Source: a virus. From it: 46,853 bases of DNA. The notes beneath the pieces were generated by a model. It was given only the letters and a program-made list of their open reading frames with translations, had not been told where the DNA came from and did not search any database. Of this stretch, positions 1 through 6,734 are shown piece after piece. Position 1 is the first letter of the stretch, and each line of letters opens with the position of its first letter. Location: positions 1 through 46,853 of the IMG/VR virus record IMGVR_UViG_3300022209_000004; one strand, written 5' to 3'. The position numbers were made by a program, and so were the translations under genes.

Positions 1-140
1 TCATCATGTTGATAATCATTGGGTACATGTGGTCGTTGGGGTTCTACTTTCCCCAACTGTGGGTGGACGCAAGTGCCGATCTACGGTTCTTGAGCCGCGC
101 TTTCCATGGTATTCAGGTGGTGGCACTGGCAGTAGTAGTA
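1..140. repeat. Left copy of terminal overlap (contig circularity)
   Basis: These 140 bases recur at 46714-46853 with one difference: A at 14 versus G at 46727. Joining the ends makes a circle of about 46,713 bp and restores one continuous open reading frame across the junction. The repeat lies inside a gene, so it is more likely an assembly overlap than a true terminal repeat. Confidence 0.93.
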
Positions 141-224
141 GTGACCATTGGTCGTGTCGAAAAAATGGTCCGCCTAGAACAGGCAACACACGATACGGGG
201 GAGAAGGTGATCAGTGCACCATGA
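1..224 (+). CDS. Multi-pass membrane protein of lysis cassette (3' part, begins at 46569)
   Basis: This is the 3' portion of the junction-spanning membrane protein. The reading frame is open from base 3, and the first ATG at base 6 is internal to the full gene. It encodes the end of the second membrane segment, a short exposed loop, the last hydrophobic segment and a charged C-terminal tail. The stop overlaps the next gene's start as ATGA at 221-224, so the two are probably translationally coupled. Holin-like function is inferred from context. Confidence 0.8.
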   Translation, partial: IMLIIIGYMWSLGFYFPQLWVDASADLRFLSRAFHGIQVVALAVVVVTIGRVEKMVRLEQATHDTGEKVISAP

Positions 225-550
225 TCGACTGGGTAACACTCGGGGTCTCGGGAGAAACAATTCTCACCGTGGGTGGACTGGTGGTGGCAGCGGTGATCGG
301 TGCCGCCTTTGCCGGTTGGCAGCAGCCCAAGGTGGATGCCGACACCAAAGCTCAGGAGGCAGCTACTGCCAAGACCTTGTCCGATCTGGCCTTCTCGCTG
401 GTGGAGCCACTGCAGCAGCGAAACGCTGCGCTGCAAGCCAAGGTTGAGGACCAGAAGATCGAGATTGATGACTTGCGGACGGGAGTGTGGGAATTGAGTG
501 GACAAATCACACGGTTGGGGCATCGACCGGTATGGCCGCCGACGCCCTGA
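221..550 (+). CDS. Single-pass membrane protein with coiled coil, lysis cassette
   Basis: 109 residues from ATG 221, which overlaps the previous stop. The first 15 residues are followed by one hydrophobic segment (about residues 16-34, rich in Val/Ala/Gly). A charged heptad-like region follows (about residues 40-92, including LQQRNAALQAKVEDQ) that looks like a coiled coil. One membrane anchor plus an outer coiled coil between a multi-pass protein and an endolysin suggests a holin-type or lysis accessory protein. No sequence family is recognised. The end overlaps the next gene by 19 bases. Confidence 0.72.
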   Translation: MIDWVTLGVSGETILTVGGLVVAAVIGAAFAGWQQPKVDADTKAQEAATAKTLSDLAFSLVEPLQQRNAALQAKVEDQKIEIDDLRTGVWELSGQITRLGHRPVWPPTP

Positions 551-735
551 ATCCACAGTGGATGACTACCGGGTGTCATCAACTGTGCGGGCGCTGTGGG
601 GAACAAATCAGTGGCATTGCCCAGATTCCCCCGGGCGAAGCGGTGGCGGTCACGATTGCCGAAGCCATCGCCGACGCCAAGGACCGGTTCGCTACCCTTA
701 TGCGAGACCATATGGAGGAACATGAACAAAGCTGA
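532..735 (+). CDS. Small Cys-containing protein of unknown function
   Basis: About 67 residues from ATG 532; an in-frame upstream start at 487 is less likely because it would overlap the previous gene further. Cysteines in CHQLCGRCG near residues 15-22 could bind a metal but form only half a typical zinc finger. The C-terminal half is a predicted acidic helix. The stop lies 10 bases past the endolysin start, so the genes overlap slightly. The function is unknown. Its place between the membrane proteins and the endolysin suggests a role with lysis or late expression. Confidence 0.6.
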   Translation: MAADALNPQWMTTGCHQLCGRCGEQISGIAQIPPGEAVAVTIAEAIADAKDRFATLMRDHMEEHEQS

Positions 736-1369
736 GATCGAGCAACTGCAAACCACTCTGTCGGCGTATGGGTTCGATCCATATCTGGTGGTTGATGGGG
801 ACTATGGACCGCGGACCCGTCATGCGGTGCAGCAGTTCCAGATCGCCTGGGCAGGAGGCCGGTCGGGCCACTATAAGGCGTTGGAGCCCGATGGAGCGTA
901 TGGCCCCAAGTCGCGGGCAGCGCTGGAGGACTCGTTGGGCGACAGCGTGTTCTATTTGTCGCCGCATTTTGTCACCACCGAGTTCCGAGACCGTTCGACC
1001 GGCCATGTGTTTGTGCATCGGAGCCTGGTGCGTGCTCTCGAAACGCTGCGAGCATCCTATGGCAGTATTCCCATCCAATCAGGATCACGAACCTGGGAAA
1101 CTCATAAGTCCATTTACGCACGGCTGCGCCAGCGGGTGGTGTACGGGTCGTGGCATCTGGGCCACAGTGTTCCCGGAGAGCCGGGTCTGTATGCGTCGTA
1201 TGCGGCAGACATCTCTTCGATGCCGGTGAAGGCATTGTGGCGGGATGTGCGTAACATGAGATTGTTCACTGGGATCGGTTGGAATCGTTCCACAGCCTAT
1301 GTCTCGCACCTCGATACCCGATATAACCGTTCCGCATCCAGTCCGGCCATTTGGAGGTACAACCGATGA
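722..1369 (+). CDS. Endolysin: peptidoglycan-binding domain plus M15-type peptidase
   Basis: 215 residues from ATG 722, preceded by GGAGG. The N-terminal part (about 1-70) resembles PG_binding_1, with two copies of a DGxYGPxxR/S motif at residues 25-32 and 57-64. The C-terminal part (about 78-200) resembles the Peptidase_M15 / DUF882 zinc-peptidase fold. Visible candidate zinc ligands are H148 (in HLGHS), D163 (AADI) and H196 (SHLD). It would cleave peptide crosslinks of host peptidoglycan at lysis. There is no signal peptide, so release needs the neighbouring membrane proteins. The stop overlaps the next ATG (1366). Confidence 0.85.
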   Translation: MNKAEIEQLQTTLSAYGFDPYLVVDGDYGPRTRHAVQQFQIAWAGGRSGHYKALEPDGAYGPKSRAALEDSLGDSVFYLSPHFVTTEFRDRSTGHVFVHRSLVRALETLRASYGSIPIQSGSRTWETHKSIYARLRQRVVYGSWHLGHSVPGEPGLYASYAADISSMPVKALWRDVRNMRLFTGIGWNRSTAYVSHLDTRYNRSASSPAIWRYNR

Positions 1370-2043
1370 CAAACCAGGCTGTCAGATCAACGGAGACGGG
1401 TTCTAGGCTCGATCCTGGACCATTACCTTTGGCGTTTGTGCTGGTACTGGCGGCGGCGGTGTGGGTGGCGCTGATGGGAAATGCGGTGTCCACAGCCGAA
1501 GCACCGGACGAGTTCCAGGCTTTTAGCATCTCTTGTGCGGATCGAGTGGGATATGTGTGGGTTGGTGATCACGAATTGGGCATGGCGCACATCCGTTTGG
1601 ACCATCAGGATCCTTGGTTCGAGCCGGTGCCGCCGATCGTGGCCGGAGACAATGCCTTCCCGGTGGGCGATGCCGCCACGCTGGAGGTGTGGGTGACCTT
1701 GGATGGCGACGAGGTGGACCTGGAGACCCCATGCACTACTTCGAGTAGCTCTACATCCTCGTCGTCTACCTCATCGACGGTGCCGCCTTCGGTGACTACT
1801 CGCCCGCCACTACCTCCGATGTCGGTGCCTCCGGTGACCACCTCGGTGGTGACCACCACCAAGCCGTTGGTGACTTCGACCTCCACCACGGTGCCATCGG
1901 TGGTGGAATGTTGCATTTGTGAGTGTCCGACAGCGGTCCCGGCATCTCAGGATTGGGTGATGGCGATGTTGTGGGTGTTTGCTGGAGGGCTGGTGACTGC
2001 TGCGGCGATCGTACTCGGTTCGTATATGGCAAGGAGGCCATGA
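1366..2043 (+). CDS. Two-anchor membrane protein with Ser/Thr/Pro-rich stalk
   Basis: 225 residues from ATG 1366 (ATGA overlap with the endolysin; GGAGG upstream). A hydrophobic segment lies at about residues 23-43 (LPLAFVLVLAAAVWVALMG). A folded-looking domain follows, then a mucin-like stretch at about 120-180 almost entirely of Ser, Thr, Pro and Val. A Cys-rich patch (ECCICEC) and a second hydrophobic helix near the C-terminus with a positively charged end complete the protein. No family is recognised. Its place between endolysin and a holin-like gene suggests a spanin-like or envelope-spanning lysis factor, which is inference. Confidence 0.75.
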   Translation: MTNQAVRSTETGSRLDPGPLPLAFVLVLAAAVWVALMGNAVSTAEAPDEFQAFSISCADRVGYVWVGDHELGMAHIRLDHQDPWFEPVPPIVAGDNAFPVGDAATLEVWVTLDGDEVDLETPCTTSSSSTSSSSTSSTVPPSVTTRPPLPPMSVPPVTTSVVTTTKPLVTSTSTTVPSVVECCICECPTAVPASQDWVMAMLWVFAGGLVTAAAIVLGSYMARRP

Positions 2044-2354
2044 TGGAAGAAATCACGATCACCTCTCTGCTGTCGGTGTCGGGCTCGGTGGCAGCAGTGG
2101 GAGTGACCATTCAGTTCGTGAAGATCTTTGTGTCGATGTCGAACTCGACCACTCGTCAGTTGGCGGCAGCACTGGGGGCAGTGTTCATGGTGGGGGCGAC
2201 AGTATGGACCAGTGAGGTTACGGTCCCGCTGTTGGTGTCGGCCATTTTCACCGGCATGTTCGCGGGCATCGCGGCCAGCCAGTCCTACGAGATGCTCAAA
2301 GATGGAGTGAACCATGAGACATGGTCTCGTCCAGAGCTGACGCATCGAGCCTGA
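2040..2354 (+). CDS. Small multi-pass membrane protein, holin candidate
   Basis: 104 residues starting at ATG 2040 (or the adjacent ATG 2043). AAGGAGG sits immediately upstream and the start overlaps the previous stop as ATGA. There are two to three hydrophobic stretches: about residues 8-32, 42-58 and 62-82. The C-terminal tail is short and charged. Size, topology and location directly after the endolysin are typical of phage holins, but holins lack a diagnostic motif, so this is a positional call. Confidence 0.72.
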   Translation: MMEEITITSLLSVSGSVAAVGVTIQFVKIFVSMSNSTTRQLAAALGAVFMVGATVWTSEVTVPLLVSAIFTGMFAGIAASQSYEMLKDGVNHETWSRPELTHRA

Positions 2355-2395
2355 CCTTAGGTATCCTGATTCCTGGTTCTTGAAAGGAGCTGTTG

Positions 2396-2605
2396 ATGGC
2401 AACCAGAAAAGTCTTCACATCTGAAGGTGACGTAGAGGACGTAGGTGCTGATGGTTACGAGGTTCCGCTTGTGATGTATGTCAAGCCGGATACCGGCGAG
2501 TCGGCCAGTCCGGTGGAGGGCCAGATCGAGGCCAATGCCACCGATAAGACGATCAAGGTGTATGCAGGTGGGGCGTGGCGTACCCTCACGGACGACTGGG
2601 TCTGA
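2396..2605 (+). CDS. Small acidic protein, end of rightward arm
   Basis: 69 residues from ATG 2396, with GAAAGGAG eight bases upstream. It is a compact beta-rich sequence with a repeated Val/Tyr pattern (YEVPLVMYVK, IKVYAGGAWRTL). The second half resembles the short phage domain that ends GGxWRTL, often found in tail-fibre or minor virion proteins. It is the last gene of the rightward arm and overlaps the leftward gene at 2586-2846 tail to tail by 20 bases. Function unknown. Confidence 0.65.
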   Translation: MATRKVFTSEGDVEDVGADGYEVPLVMYVKPDTGESASPVEGQIEANATDKTIKVYAGGAWRTLTDDWV

Positions 2606-2846
2606 TTCCGCGGCGTTTGGCCTTTAGATCTGCCCAGAGGCACGACCGGCAGGTTGTGCGCTGGCGTCCCTGGTGGACCTCGAACATGCCTATGGGCTGA
2701 TCGCGTCCACACTTCTTGCATGTCTTGGTAGAGGTGTAGCTGGGATGCTTGTCACACTCTATGCGACCGCAGACTGTCACAGGATGGAACGGGCAGTCGA
2801 TGTCGGTGTGAATGCGGTCGATGTCAGTGCATTTGCACAAGCTCAT
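2586..2846 (-). CDS. Cys-rich zinc-ribbon protein
   Basis: 86 residues from ATG 2846, preceded by CACGAAAGGA at the usual distance. It carries at least two Cys pairs that look metal-binding: C-x2-C in CKKCGRDQ and C-x2-C in CRSCLWADLKAKRR, after an earlier C/H-rich segment. The C-terminus is strongly basic. The pattern resembles small phage zinc-ribbon proteins that sit beside HNH nucleases, but no HNH active site is visible. It is the last leftward gene and is separated from RusA by a strong inverted repeat. Confidence 0.68.
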   Translation of the reverse strand: MSLCKCTDIDRIHTDIDCPFHPVTVCGRIECDKHPSYTSTKTCKKCGRDQPIGMFEVHQGRQRTTCRSCLWADLKAKRRGIRPSRP

Positions 2847-2852
2847 TGTTGA

Positions 2853-2862
2853 TCCTTTCGTG
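2853..2862 (-). promoter_or_regulatory. CACGAAAGGA start-associated motif
   Basis: Exact CACGAAAGGA, 6 bases before the ATG at 2846. The AAAGGA part can pair with the 16S rRNA 3' end; the CACG part is the unusual conserved extension. Confidence 0.75.
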
Positions 2863-2864
2863 TG

Positions 2865-2931
2865 GCTAACGGCCCGTTACCTCGCAGTACAAATGGGTTG
2901 CGGTACATGTTTGGAGGTAACGAGCCGTAGC
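2865..2931. other. Long inverted repeat between rusA and the last leftward gene
   Basis: The arms at 2865-2883 and 2914-2931 pair over about 17 of 19 positions, with one bulged base, around a loop of about 30 bases. It lies in the 112-base gap between the RusA stop (2959) and the next start (2846). No U-tract follows in the leftward direction. It may be an attenuator, a processing site or a protein-binding site. No coding potential is seen in this gap. Confidence 0.65.
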
Positions 2932-2958
2932 AGTATGACCACACTCTGACCGGCAAAG

Positions 2959-3357
2959 TCATTGGGCATCGGTGACCTTCTGGGTCGAAGTATGGTCATA
3001 CTGCTTGACAATCACATGAGTGCCTGCCTGGTCGGCGGGCACTTGAACTTTGTATCCCATCACTCTCACGACTTGCTTGTCGTCATCCCAGGCGATGTCG
3101 TTCAGCCCGTCGAGCACGGTCTTGAGCATGTTGTCGATGTCCTTGTCACGCTTGGCGTATAAGAACACGGCCGCCAACTCGATCAGAGTGTCGCTGCGAG
3201 CGGCGATCCCATCGGCTTGAGCAGCGGCCTTGTAAGCCCAGGCGATGGTTTGCTCAGCCTGGCGGGTGCGATCGGGGGTGTAGGTGTTGTTGTTGCGTCC
3301 GAGCCGTGGCCGCTGCTTGGCAACGGGTTCACCGGGGACTGAGAACGCTATTTCCAC
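2959..3357 (-). CDS. rusA: RusA-family Holliday junction resolvase
   Basis: 132 residues from GTG 3357. The N-terminus has the GEPVAKQRPR motif typical of the family. The acidic active-site region is at residues 71-92: DKDIDN, a lysine at 79, D83, and the DDDKQV segment at 91-95. RusA enzymes are dimeric endonucleases that cut four-way DNA junctions; in a phage this would resolve recombination or replication intermediates before packaging. It overlaps the preceding gene by 10 bases and closes the recombination block that includes a RecB-like nuclease and a gp3-like protein. Confidence 0.88.
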   Translation of the reverse strand: MEIAFSVPGEPVAKQRPRLGRNNNTYTPDRTRQAEQTIAWAYKAAAQADGIAARSDTLIELAAVFLYAKRDKDIDNMLKTVLDGLNDIAWDDDKQVVRVMGYKVQVPADQAGTHVIVKQYDHTSTQKVTDAQ

Positions 3358-3578
3358 TTGTCGGTCCTCTCGTTTGCGCCCCAGGAAATATTTGCCATTA
3401 CGTCCGCCTCGTGGAACACCACATGCTGTCGGTGTTCGTCTTCCAGAGTTTCTTGGACCAGAGTGTGGGCCTCGCTTTGGCCGTACTTGATACCGGCGAA
3501 TCGGGCCTCTTGCTGAAGCATTGGCCGTTCAAAGAACATCTGCTTACATTGCCGACATTGGTACCAAGCCATGCTCAT
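3348..3578 (-). CDS. Small protein with a CxxC motif
   Basis: 76 residues if it starts at ATG 3578, which overlaps the transglycosylase stop as ATGA. An upstream in-frame ATG at 3623 would overlap that gene by about 49 bases and is less likely. One CxxC pair (YQCRQCKQMF) lies near the N-terminus and the rest is helical and charged. It may be half of a zinc ribbon or part of a dimeric metal site. No function is recognised. It is coupled to rusA by overlap. Confidence 0.6.
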   Translation of the reverse strand: MSMAWYQCRQCKQMFFERPMLQQEARFAGIKYGQSEAHTLVQETLEDEHRQHVVFHEADVMANISWGANERTDKWK

Positions 3579-4102
3579 CTGGGTAACCCCAGTTTGCGAC
3601 GGCAGTTCTCCCAATGAGTCCATCCACCGACTTGCTGGAGCCAGGCCGACACAGTCGAGTTGGCCCAGGGATCGGTGATGTGCGAGCCTCCGACGCCAGC
3701 CGCTTCGGCACGGTTGGGCCAGAACCTCACGCCTTGTTGGAACAGGCCGACCGAGCCGTTGTTGAGCCGGAGATCGAGGCCGGTGTAGTTGGCGGCATCT
3801 GGGCGTAGCCCTGACTCACATGTGGCCAGCGCAATGGCTGCGTCGGCCAGGTGATCGGGCCAGGTTCGGCGAATGATCCACGCCATGTGATCCTCATGGG
3901 ACCAGGCGTCAACGTCCACCAGGAATTGCCCGTACCAGGCCGGGTGACCGTACAGGCCCTCATAATCGGCGAGTGTCCAGCAGGACACACCATCGGCACC
4001 AATCACCCCAATCTCATCTACACACGGCACCCAATGATCATCGGCACTCGCTGGCGCCGCGAACGCCAATACAAACACAAGAACGACCGCTAGAAATCTC
4101 AT
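3575..4102 (-). CDS. Secreted lytic-transglycosylase-like (SLT/lysozyme fold) protein
   Basis: 175 residues from ATG 4102. Residues 1-20 form a signal peptide (hydrophobic core, then APASA/DD as a likely cleavage site). The mature part contains ALATCESG, with a glutamate placed like the catalytic Glu of SLT lysozyme-fold enzymes. It is followed by a SVGLFQQG segment matching the family's GLxQ motif, and DPWANSTVSAWL matches the later helix. The predicted role is cleavage of glycan strands outside the membrane. It is oddly placed within the leftward recombination operon rather than with the endolysin. Confidence 0.78.
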   Translation of the reverse strand: MRFLAVVLVFVLAFAAPASADDHWVPCVDEIGVIGADGVSCWTLADYEGLYGHPAWYGQFLVDVDAWSHEDHMAWIIRRTWPDHLADAAIALATCESGLRPDAANYTGLDLRLNNGSVGLFQQGVRFWPNRAEAAGVGGSHITDPWANSTVSAWLQQVGGWTHWENCRRKLGLPR

Positions 4103-4108
4103 TGGCTA

Positions 4109-4294
4109 TCACACCCTAGTCGCGAGTTCGGGACCGTCCCCGTCGGTCTCTTTCAACTGGTCAAGCGCATCGGCCGCTTCCCACAACACTATTTCGAGCC
4201 CAGGCCGATCTTGTACTTCCATTCTCAGGCGCTTCGGTGAAGCGAACACTCGCGTCCCGTCTCGCGATAGCACCAACCACTCCCGATCATCCAT
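4109..4294 (-). CDS. Small protein of unknown function
   Basis: 61 residues from ATG 4294, which overlaps the preceding stop as TAATG; the longer frame from 4363 is judged wrong for that reason. It has a mixed beta start (DREWLVLSRDGTRVFASPKR) followed by an acidic helical C-terminus. No family is recognised. The tight coupling with the helix-turn-helix gene upstream suggests a joint role. Confidence 0.6.
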   Translation of the reverse strand: MDDREWLVLSRDGTRVFASPKRLRMEVQDRPGLEIVLWEAADALDQLKETDGDGPELATRV

Positions 4295-4545
4295 TAGTCG
4301 TGTGTCTCCTTGTTCCATCGGCGGGTGGCCACGAACACACGCCAGTCGTCGAGCAACCACCATGGATTGCGCTTGTTGATCATTCCCCGGGGCCGCGGGG
4401 AGAGGGGATGTTCGCGCCAGGCATCCAGAGTGTCGGGCGCGATCTTGTAATGAGCAGCGATCTCGGCGCGTCCAGCGACCTGGTCGTTGGCGGTGCGAGG
4501 CTCGATGTAGCTCGGGGGGGCAAGATCTTTGATAGGCCGGGCCAT
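4294..4545 (-). CDS. Small helix-turn-helix DNA-binding protein
   Basis: 83 residues from ATG 4545, overlapping the stop of the gp3-like gene as TAATG. The segment from about residue 22 to 60 (GRAEIAAHYKIAPDTLDAW then WWLLDDWRVF) has the pattern of a MerR/excisionase-type winged helix. Small proteins of this type act as excisionases or transcription factors in phages. Next to a recombination-directionality-like gene, an architectural role in recombination is attractive, but no integrase was found in the window. Confidence 0.6.
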   Translation of the reverse strand: MARPIKDLAPPSYIEPRTANDQVAGRAEIAAHYKIAPDTLDAWREHPLSPRPRGMINKRNPWWLLDDWRVFVATRRWNKETHD

Positions 4546-5534
4546 TATGGCGTGCCTTGCAATAGGTTGAGGGCTTCGCCCAGCTTGGTTTTGGTCCAGC
4601 GCTCTGATGGCAGCTCTCCCCCGGTCCAGGTCATGAGCGCATCCTTGGTGGGCTCGTCGGCTCCTACCCAGGCGTGGCGTACCTTGTCGAGCAATGCCCT
4701 TTTGGTGTCGCTGATGGGCTGGGGTTCGGTGGGACCTGCCTCGATCTCGGTGATTTCTTCAGGAGGATTGGTGGTCAGAATGCTGGTGTAGTTGACATCG
4801 AGATAGTTGTCGCTGTCCGGTCCAGGCAGAGCGCGGGCGTCGGCCAGACCGGATGCGATGTTGGCGATGGCCTGGTTGGGGGTGATGTTGGTGCTGAGGG
4901 TGGGTACCACAAACCTGCGGGTGATTGGTTTGCCTGCCAGGATGCCTTTGGTGACGCGTTCCTCCATGCCGAGCACGGCCGGGACCAGACCGGAGCCGGT
5001 CATGCCTTTGATGATGAAGTCCTGTGAGGGCAGTTCATAGAAGGCGTTCCAGCCGGTACTGACCAGACGCCACGCTCCCTTGAATGGGATGTCGGCCAGG
5101 ATGACCGACAGCATGGTGGAAGGCTTGCACTCCAGTTCGTCTTGGGCCGAGCAGATGCACTCCTGGGAGATCAGCTCTTCGCCTTCAGGCCCTGAGGCAG
5201 CAATCTCGGCGGTCACACCGTCACAGCGGCGGATGATGGCCGATCCTTTGCGCAGGACGAACGACTGCTTGACCCCTACTGAACTCAGTAGCACGTTGAG
5301 CGAGGCGGTTTCGGTGATGACTTCCCACTCGTCCCGCTTGATGGCGTCGTTGTGCCATGGGACGGCGGTTCCGCCATAGACGTTGGCGGCTGATTCGATT
5401 TGTGCCTGGTTGGTGGAGGTGAGCCGCCAAGTGCTGAGCTTGATCGGAGCATCTTTGCCCTTCTTGCCCATGCGAATGCGTCCGGCCTCGGGTAGACGAC
5501 CTAGATGGTGTTCGATGTCGGGGATATCAGTCAT
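4545..5534 (-). CDS. phiC31 gp3-like recombination directionality factor / DNA metabolism protein
   Basis: 329 residues from ATG 5534 (ATGA overlap with the previous gene, AGGA upstream). The N-terminal half (about 10-175) has features I associate with the actinophage gp3/RDF family: GRIRMGKKGKDAPIKLSTWR, then ANVYGGTAVPW, a WEV segment, and two Cys-containing stretches (RRCDG; ECICS) that may bind metal. The C-terminal part is acidic and helical. In phiC31, gp3 switches the serine integrase to excision. No integrase is present here, so it may have a different DNA-related role, as many gp3 homologues in lytic phages probably do. Confidence 0.62.
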   Translation of the reverse strand: MTDIPDIEHHLGRLPEAGRIRMGKKGKDAPIKLSTWRLTSTNQAQIESAANVYGGTAVPWHNDAIKRDEWEVITETASLNVLLSSVGVKQSFVLRKGSAIIRRCDGVTAEIAASGPEGEELISQECICSAQDELECKPSTMLSVILADIPFKGAWRLVSTGWNAFYELPSQDFIIKGMTGSGLVPAVLGMEERVTKGILAGKPITRRFVVPTLSTNITPNQAIANIASGLADARALPGPDSDNYLDVNYTSILTTNPPEEITEIEAGPTEPQPISDTKRALLDKVRHAWVGADEPTKDALMTWTGGELPSERWTKTKLGEALNLLQGTP

Positions 5535-6265
5535 GTGTCCTGCCTTCGGCCATACAGCCATAGATCTTTGAGCAATGTTTTGGCTACGACGCGTAGACCA
5601 TCGCTGTGCTGGTGGCCTTTGCGCCATGGGGACCCGGTTGCGCCCCACTCAGGATGCGCAGTGGTGGCACATCCATTGGATCCGGCTGGTGCGTGTGCGC
5701 GAGGGACAATGGTATTGCGGCAGTTCGTGACATGGATACGTTCGATCGTGTGAGCGCGGCGCTTGTCGTAAACCTCCCGATATACGTTGTCGTAGCGAAT
5801 CACCACACTGGATATCACATAGAGCATGGCTCTAGCTTGTCGATTACCTCGGGCCCGGGCATCTTGTTGTGTCATGCCTCGCATTGCTGGTGGGGCAGTT
5901 GGATTCAATCCACAGTATGCCCACAGCTCGGATACGGTACGCGGGCGGTCGTGTTCAGGATGCCAGTACGGATCACCGACGATGCCTACCAAGCGGCCTA
6001 TGGTTTTGTAGCCCAGCCCCGGCACGTTGGCTACGAACGGGCCATAGGGGTGATCTTGCATAGCAGTCTCCAGCCGTTTGGTGGCACGCTTTTCCTCGGC
6101 CATCACCACATCCATGAAGGCTTGCTGGTCGATCAATTCCGGTAGCGGCAGTTCGCCGCCAGCGCGAATTGCCATGAGCCGGTTGTTGATGGCTATGCGA
6201 GTCTTTTCCAGATGACTTAGATGGTCTGTCAGCCATCTGAGTTGTAGGTCGCGTGCTTGTTTCAT
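5531..6265 (-). CDS. Stand-alone IS110-type Transposase_20 domain protein
   Basis: 244 residues from ATG 6265 (ATGA overlap with the previous stop). Residues 1-75 are a helical, coiled-coil-like region. Residues 79-175 match the C-terminal Transposase_20 domain of IS110/IS116 elements: VPGLGYKTIGRLVGIVGDP, then LWAYCGLNP, then ARGNRQARAMLY. A matching last helix follows near 223-236. The N-terminal RuvC-like DEDD domain of IS110 recombinases is absent, and I do not see a serine just before the RGN motif where the catalytic serine is usually found. It is therefore probably a DNA-binding relative, not a mobile element. No terminal repeats flank it. Confidence 0.7.
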   Translation of the reverse strand: MKQARDLQLRWLTDHLSHLEKTRIAINNRLMAIRAGGELPLPELIDQQAFMDVVMAEEKRATKRLETAMQDHPYGPFVANVPGLGYKTIGRLVGIVGDPYWHPEHDRPRTVSELWAYCGLNPTAPPAMRGMTQQDARARGNRQARAMLYVISSVVIRYDNVYREVYDKRRAHTIERIHVTNCRNTIVPRAHAPAGSNGCATTAHPEWGATGSPWRKGHQHSDGLRVVAKTLLKDLWLYGRRQDT

Positions 6266-6732
6266 TGGAACAGGATCCATTTGACGGTATCGACATCGAG
6301 ATCTCCGACAGTGCGAGCGCGTTTTTGTTTCATAACGCCAGCCAGCTCCTGGTACTGATTCCCTTTGTTGAGATACTCCTGGCCCGCTCGATAGAACCTT
6401 TCGGCAATCGCCAGTACGTCCGCTTGTGTGAGGTCGCGATAGGTCTTGTTGCCCACCACTTCGGGATAATGGGGCTTGAGATCCAATAGGTCAGGAAGGT
6501 CAGCCCTTTGCGGACCTCCCTGCGTGCTTGGCTCAACTGAACGCCTGAGAACGGTGCGTCGCATGATGTGATACAGGTAGTGATACAGGTCGATCAGGGC
6601 CAGTTGGAGCAGTTCGCGGATGGCGTCGTCATCAAGGTCGGCCATTATTTTGTCCGCCAGAACGCTGGCGTCCGCGTTGGGATTGGCCTTGATGGCTGTA
6701 GAGAAGATCTCTCTCAGGTAGTTGTTTGACAT
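6262..6732 (-). CDS. Helical protein of unknown function
   Basis: 156 residues from ATG 6732, chosen because CACGAAAGGA precedes it by 7 bases; the frame is open further upstream but would run into the nuclease gene. The N-terminal half is rich in Asp, Leu and Ile helices (ADKIMADLDDDAIRELLQLA). The C-terminal half is basic (MKQKRARTVGDL). No catalytic motif is seen. It sits between the RecB-like nuclease and the IS110-like protein, so a role in DNA processing is likely only by association. Confidence 0.62.
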   Translation of the reverse strand: MSNNYLREIFSTAIKANPNADASVLADKIMADLDDDAIRELLQLALIDLYHYLYHIMRRTVLRRSVEPSTQGGPQRADLPDLLDLKPHYPEVVGNKTYRDLTQADVLAIAERFYRAGQEYLNKGNQYQELAGVMKQKRARTVGDLDVDTVKWILFQ

Positions 6733-6734
6733 GG

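Noticed and set aside
5531-6265. An insertion sequence of the IS110 family
   Set aside because: There is no DEDD domain, no element ends and no visible target duplication, and the gene is coupled by ATGA to both neighbours in the operon. A bridge-RNA region was considered but nothing flanking is non-coding.
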